Shown: in pieces, positions 5,445 to 6,160 of the stretch
How positions within the stretch are numbered: position 1 is the first letter of the stretch
Layout of the letters: every line of letters begins with the position of its first letter
NCBI GenBank assembly: GCA_021788515.1
Contig: JAJYKN010000093.1
Span: 1 to 6,160, forward strand
Source: Nitrospirota bacterium
GTDB taxonomy: Bacteria; Nitrospirota; UBA9217
Length of the DNA: 6,160 nt
Direction of reading: 5' to 3'
Translations under genes and position numbers: made by a program
The notes under the pieces: generated by a model
What the model was told of the DNA's origin: nothing
Database searches by the model: none
What the model saw: the letters and a program-made list of their open reading frames with translations, nothing else

Positions 5445-5630
5445 TTATATTTCGTTGACCGTTATGGCCTGCTGCGGGCAGTTCTCTACACAGGTCTGGC
5501 AGTTGATGCATTCGGACATGTTCACCGGCTCTGCCTTGCCGCCTTCCAGCTTGAATACGGACTGTGGGCAGACATTGACGCAGGTGCCGTCGCCGTCGCA
5601 CTTGCCTTTGTCGACTGTTACCATGTACAT
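5445..5630 (-). CDS. Small two-cluster ferredoxin with Asp replacing one cluster I cysteine
   Basis: This 61-residue cytosolic electron carrier has the bacterial 2[4Fe-4S] ferredoxin layout. The second motif is complete: C41-x2-C44-x2-C47-x3-C51-P. The first reads C11-x2-D14-x2-C17-x3-C21-P, with aspartate where the second cysteine should be. By family geometry, cluster II is bound by C41, C44, C47 and C21, and cluster I by C11, D14, C17 and C51. Asp at this place is known from Pyrococcus furiosus ferredoxin and Desulfovibrio africanus ferredoxin III, where the cluster converts easily between [3Fe-4S] and [4Fe-4S] or takes other metals. A strong AAGGAGGA site (5641-5648) lies 10 nt before the ATG at 5630, which is preferred over the ATG two codons later. 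The gene has its own promoter and ends at the shared terminator, so it is a single-gene unit. Redox partners are unknown. Confidence 0.95.
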   Translation of the reverse strand: MYMVTVDKGKCDGDGTCVNVCPQSVFKLEGGKAEPVNMSECINCQTCVENCPQQAITVNEI

Positions 5631-5674
5631 TGTATCTGGTTCCTCCTTCAGTAGAAATGAAATTCAAAAAGCAC

Positions 5675-5700
5675 ATTATATTACCCGCCGTGGCCCGTAA
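5675..5700 (-). promoter_or_regulatory. Predicted ferredoxin promoter
   Basis: A perfect TATAAT lies at 5675-5680 on the minus strand, about 45 nt before the ferredoxin ATG, giving a start near 5668 and a leader of about 38 nt. The -35 is poorer: TTTACG ends 15 bp upstream of the -10 and TTGATT lies 20 bp upstream. Confidence 0.5.
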
Positions 5701-5721
5701 AATCAAGCAAGAAATGAAGAT

Positions 5722-5754
5722 AAAAAAAGGCTCACCCGGTTGGGGGTAAGCCTT
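5722..5754 (-). terminator. Intrinsic terminator of the NrfD-family gene
   Basis: On the minus strand AAGGCT pairs with AGCCTT, then one mismatch, then four more pairs (ACCC with GGGT) around a 6-nt loop (5727-5754). A run of seven T follows (complement of 5722-5728). It lies 24 nt past the stop of the NrfD-family gene and separates it from the ferredoxin unit. Confidence 0.85.
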
Positions 5755-5777
5755 AGAAAAGAAACGCTCGGGTCTAA

Positions 5778-6160
5778 TTAATGTTCAATCTCGATTCCAG
5801 CCGTCCGCTCTCTAACCGAAATCGCTATCTTGTAAAGCATCGAGAGGATCAAAAACCCAATGGCCCATACACCGAGCGTAATGAGCGCTTCGGGCATGGT
5901 CGGCCAGTATGGGTGGACTTCTTCAAAGGGATTCGGCACGAAACCGCCGATAATAAGACCGAACCCCTTGTCGATCCAGAGCGAAATGAAAAGCGACAGA
6001 CAAGCGAAGGCGAGCAGGCCTTCCTTCTTTCGCGCAGCCGGAAATACCAGGAGAAAGAGCGAGATGACCGCGAGGACGGTTGACGTCCACATCATGGGTA
6101 CCAGCTCAGTATGGCCTTCAAGCCCGACGTAGAGATATAGGAAGGAGCTTGCATGACCCG
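5778..6160 (-). CDS. NrfD/PsrC-family membrane subunit, C-terminal part
   Basis: The reverse-strand frame stays open from the right edge to TAA at 5778-5780, giving the last 126 or so residues of a larger protein. The two ATGs at 6090-6095 are internal: the 21 codons upstream (GHASSFLYLYVGLEGHTELVP) have no stop and match the family. Three hydrophobic segments are visible: MWTSTVLAVISLFLLVFPA, then LLAFACLSLFISLWIDKGFGLIIGGFVP, then EALITLGVWAIGFLILSMLYKIAI. The segment 'W(I/E)(D/E)KG.GL...GF.P.PF.EV..Y.PT..E..ITLG.WA.G' is typical of the NrfD-like quinone-interacting subunits of respiratory complexes such as polysulfide reductase, Hmc, Dsr, Qrc or alternative complex III. The N-terminal helices and partner genes (iron-sulfur or molybdopterin subunits) lie beyond the window, so the complex cannot be named. 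It is the last gene of its unit, since a terminator follows. Confidence 0.88.
   Translation of the reverse strand, partial: GHASSFLYLYVGLEGHTELVPMMWTSTVLAVISLFLLVFPAARKKEGLLAFACLSLFISLWIDKGFGLIIGGFVPNPFEEVHPYWPTMPEALITLGVWAIGFLILSMLYKIAISVRERTAGIEIEH

Noticed and set aside
5778..6095. A complete 105-residue protein starting at the ATG at 6095
   Set aside because: The frame stays open upstream to the window edge with NrfD-like sequence, and there is no ribosome-binding site before 6095, so the ATG is internal.

Overview
This 6.16-kb bacterial chromosomal window has moderate GC by eye. It carries nine protein-coding genes, and both window edges cut through a gene. An NrfD/PsrC-type quinone-interacting membrane subunit, a low-potential ferredoxin and a symporter-type sensor kinase sit beside housekeeping genes. 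This suggests an anaerobic or respiratory Gram-negative lineage such as Desulfobacterota or Nitrospirota. That placement is an inference; nothing here fixes the taxon. I see no mobile element, CRISPR array, tRNA or rRNA.

Positions 1-523 (minus strand) hold the first 115 codons of a sodium:solute-symporter-type protein, probably the sensor part of a CbrA-like histidine kinase. It is preceded by a 58-residue, two-helix membrane protein whose stop codon directly abuts the kinase GTG start. Positions 524-747 are a divergent intergenic region with weak promoter candidates and two short palindromes. Positions 748-1020 encode a 90-residue, mostly helical hypothetical protein. Positions 1070-1909 encode a TrmH/SpoU-family RNA 2'-O-methyltransferase that seems to be made from a leaderless mRNA.

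On the minus strand, rsmD (16S rRNA m2G966 methyltransferase) and coaD (phosphopantetheine adenylyltransferase) form a likely two-gene operon. It converges on the TrmH gene with only 6 nt between stop codons. A degenerate 7-nt tandem repeat lies in the rsmD-coaD junction and runs into the rsmD 3' end. The operon's promoter lies back to back with a near-consensus sigma70 promoter driving the plus-strand NfeD gene, whose ATG falls at or within about 3 nt of the predicted transcription start.

Positions 3140-5339 form a classical NfeD-stomatin pair: a membrane-anchored ClpP-class serine protease (Ser124/Lys163) followed by a slipin with an SPFH domain. They are probably cotranscribed, with a perfect 7-bp-stem hairpin in the gap. 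A strong bidirectional terminator (5386-5426) separates slipin from a convergent small ferredoxin. In that ferredoxin, Asp14 replaces the second cysteine of cluster I. A last terminator (5722-5754) ends an NrfD-family gene that enters from the right edge.

The most interesting signals are the two leaderless starts, the Asp-ligated ferredoxin, the 58-residue protein coupled to the kinase, and the heptad repeat that adds a tail to RsmD.
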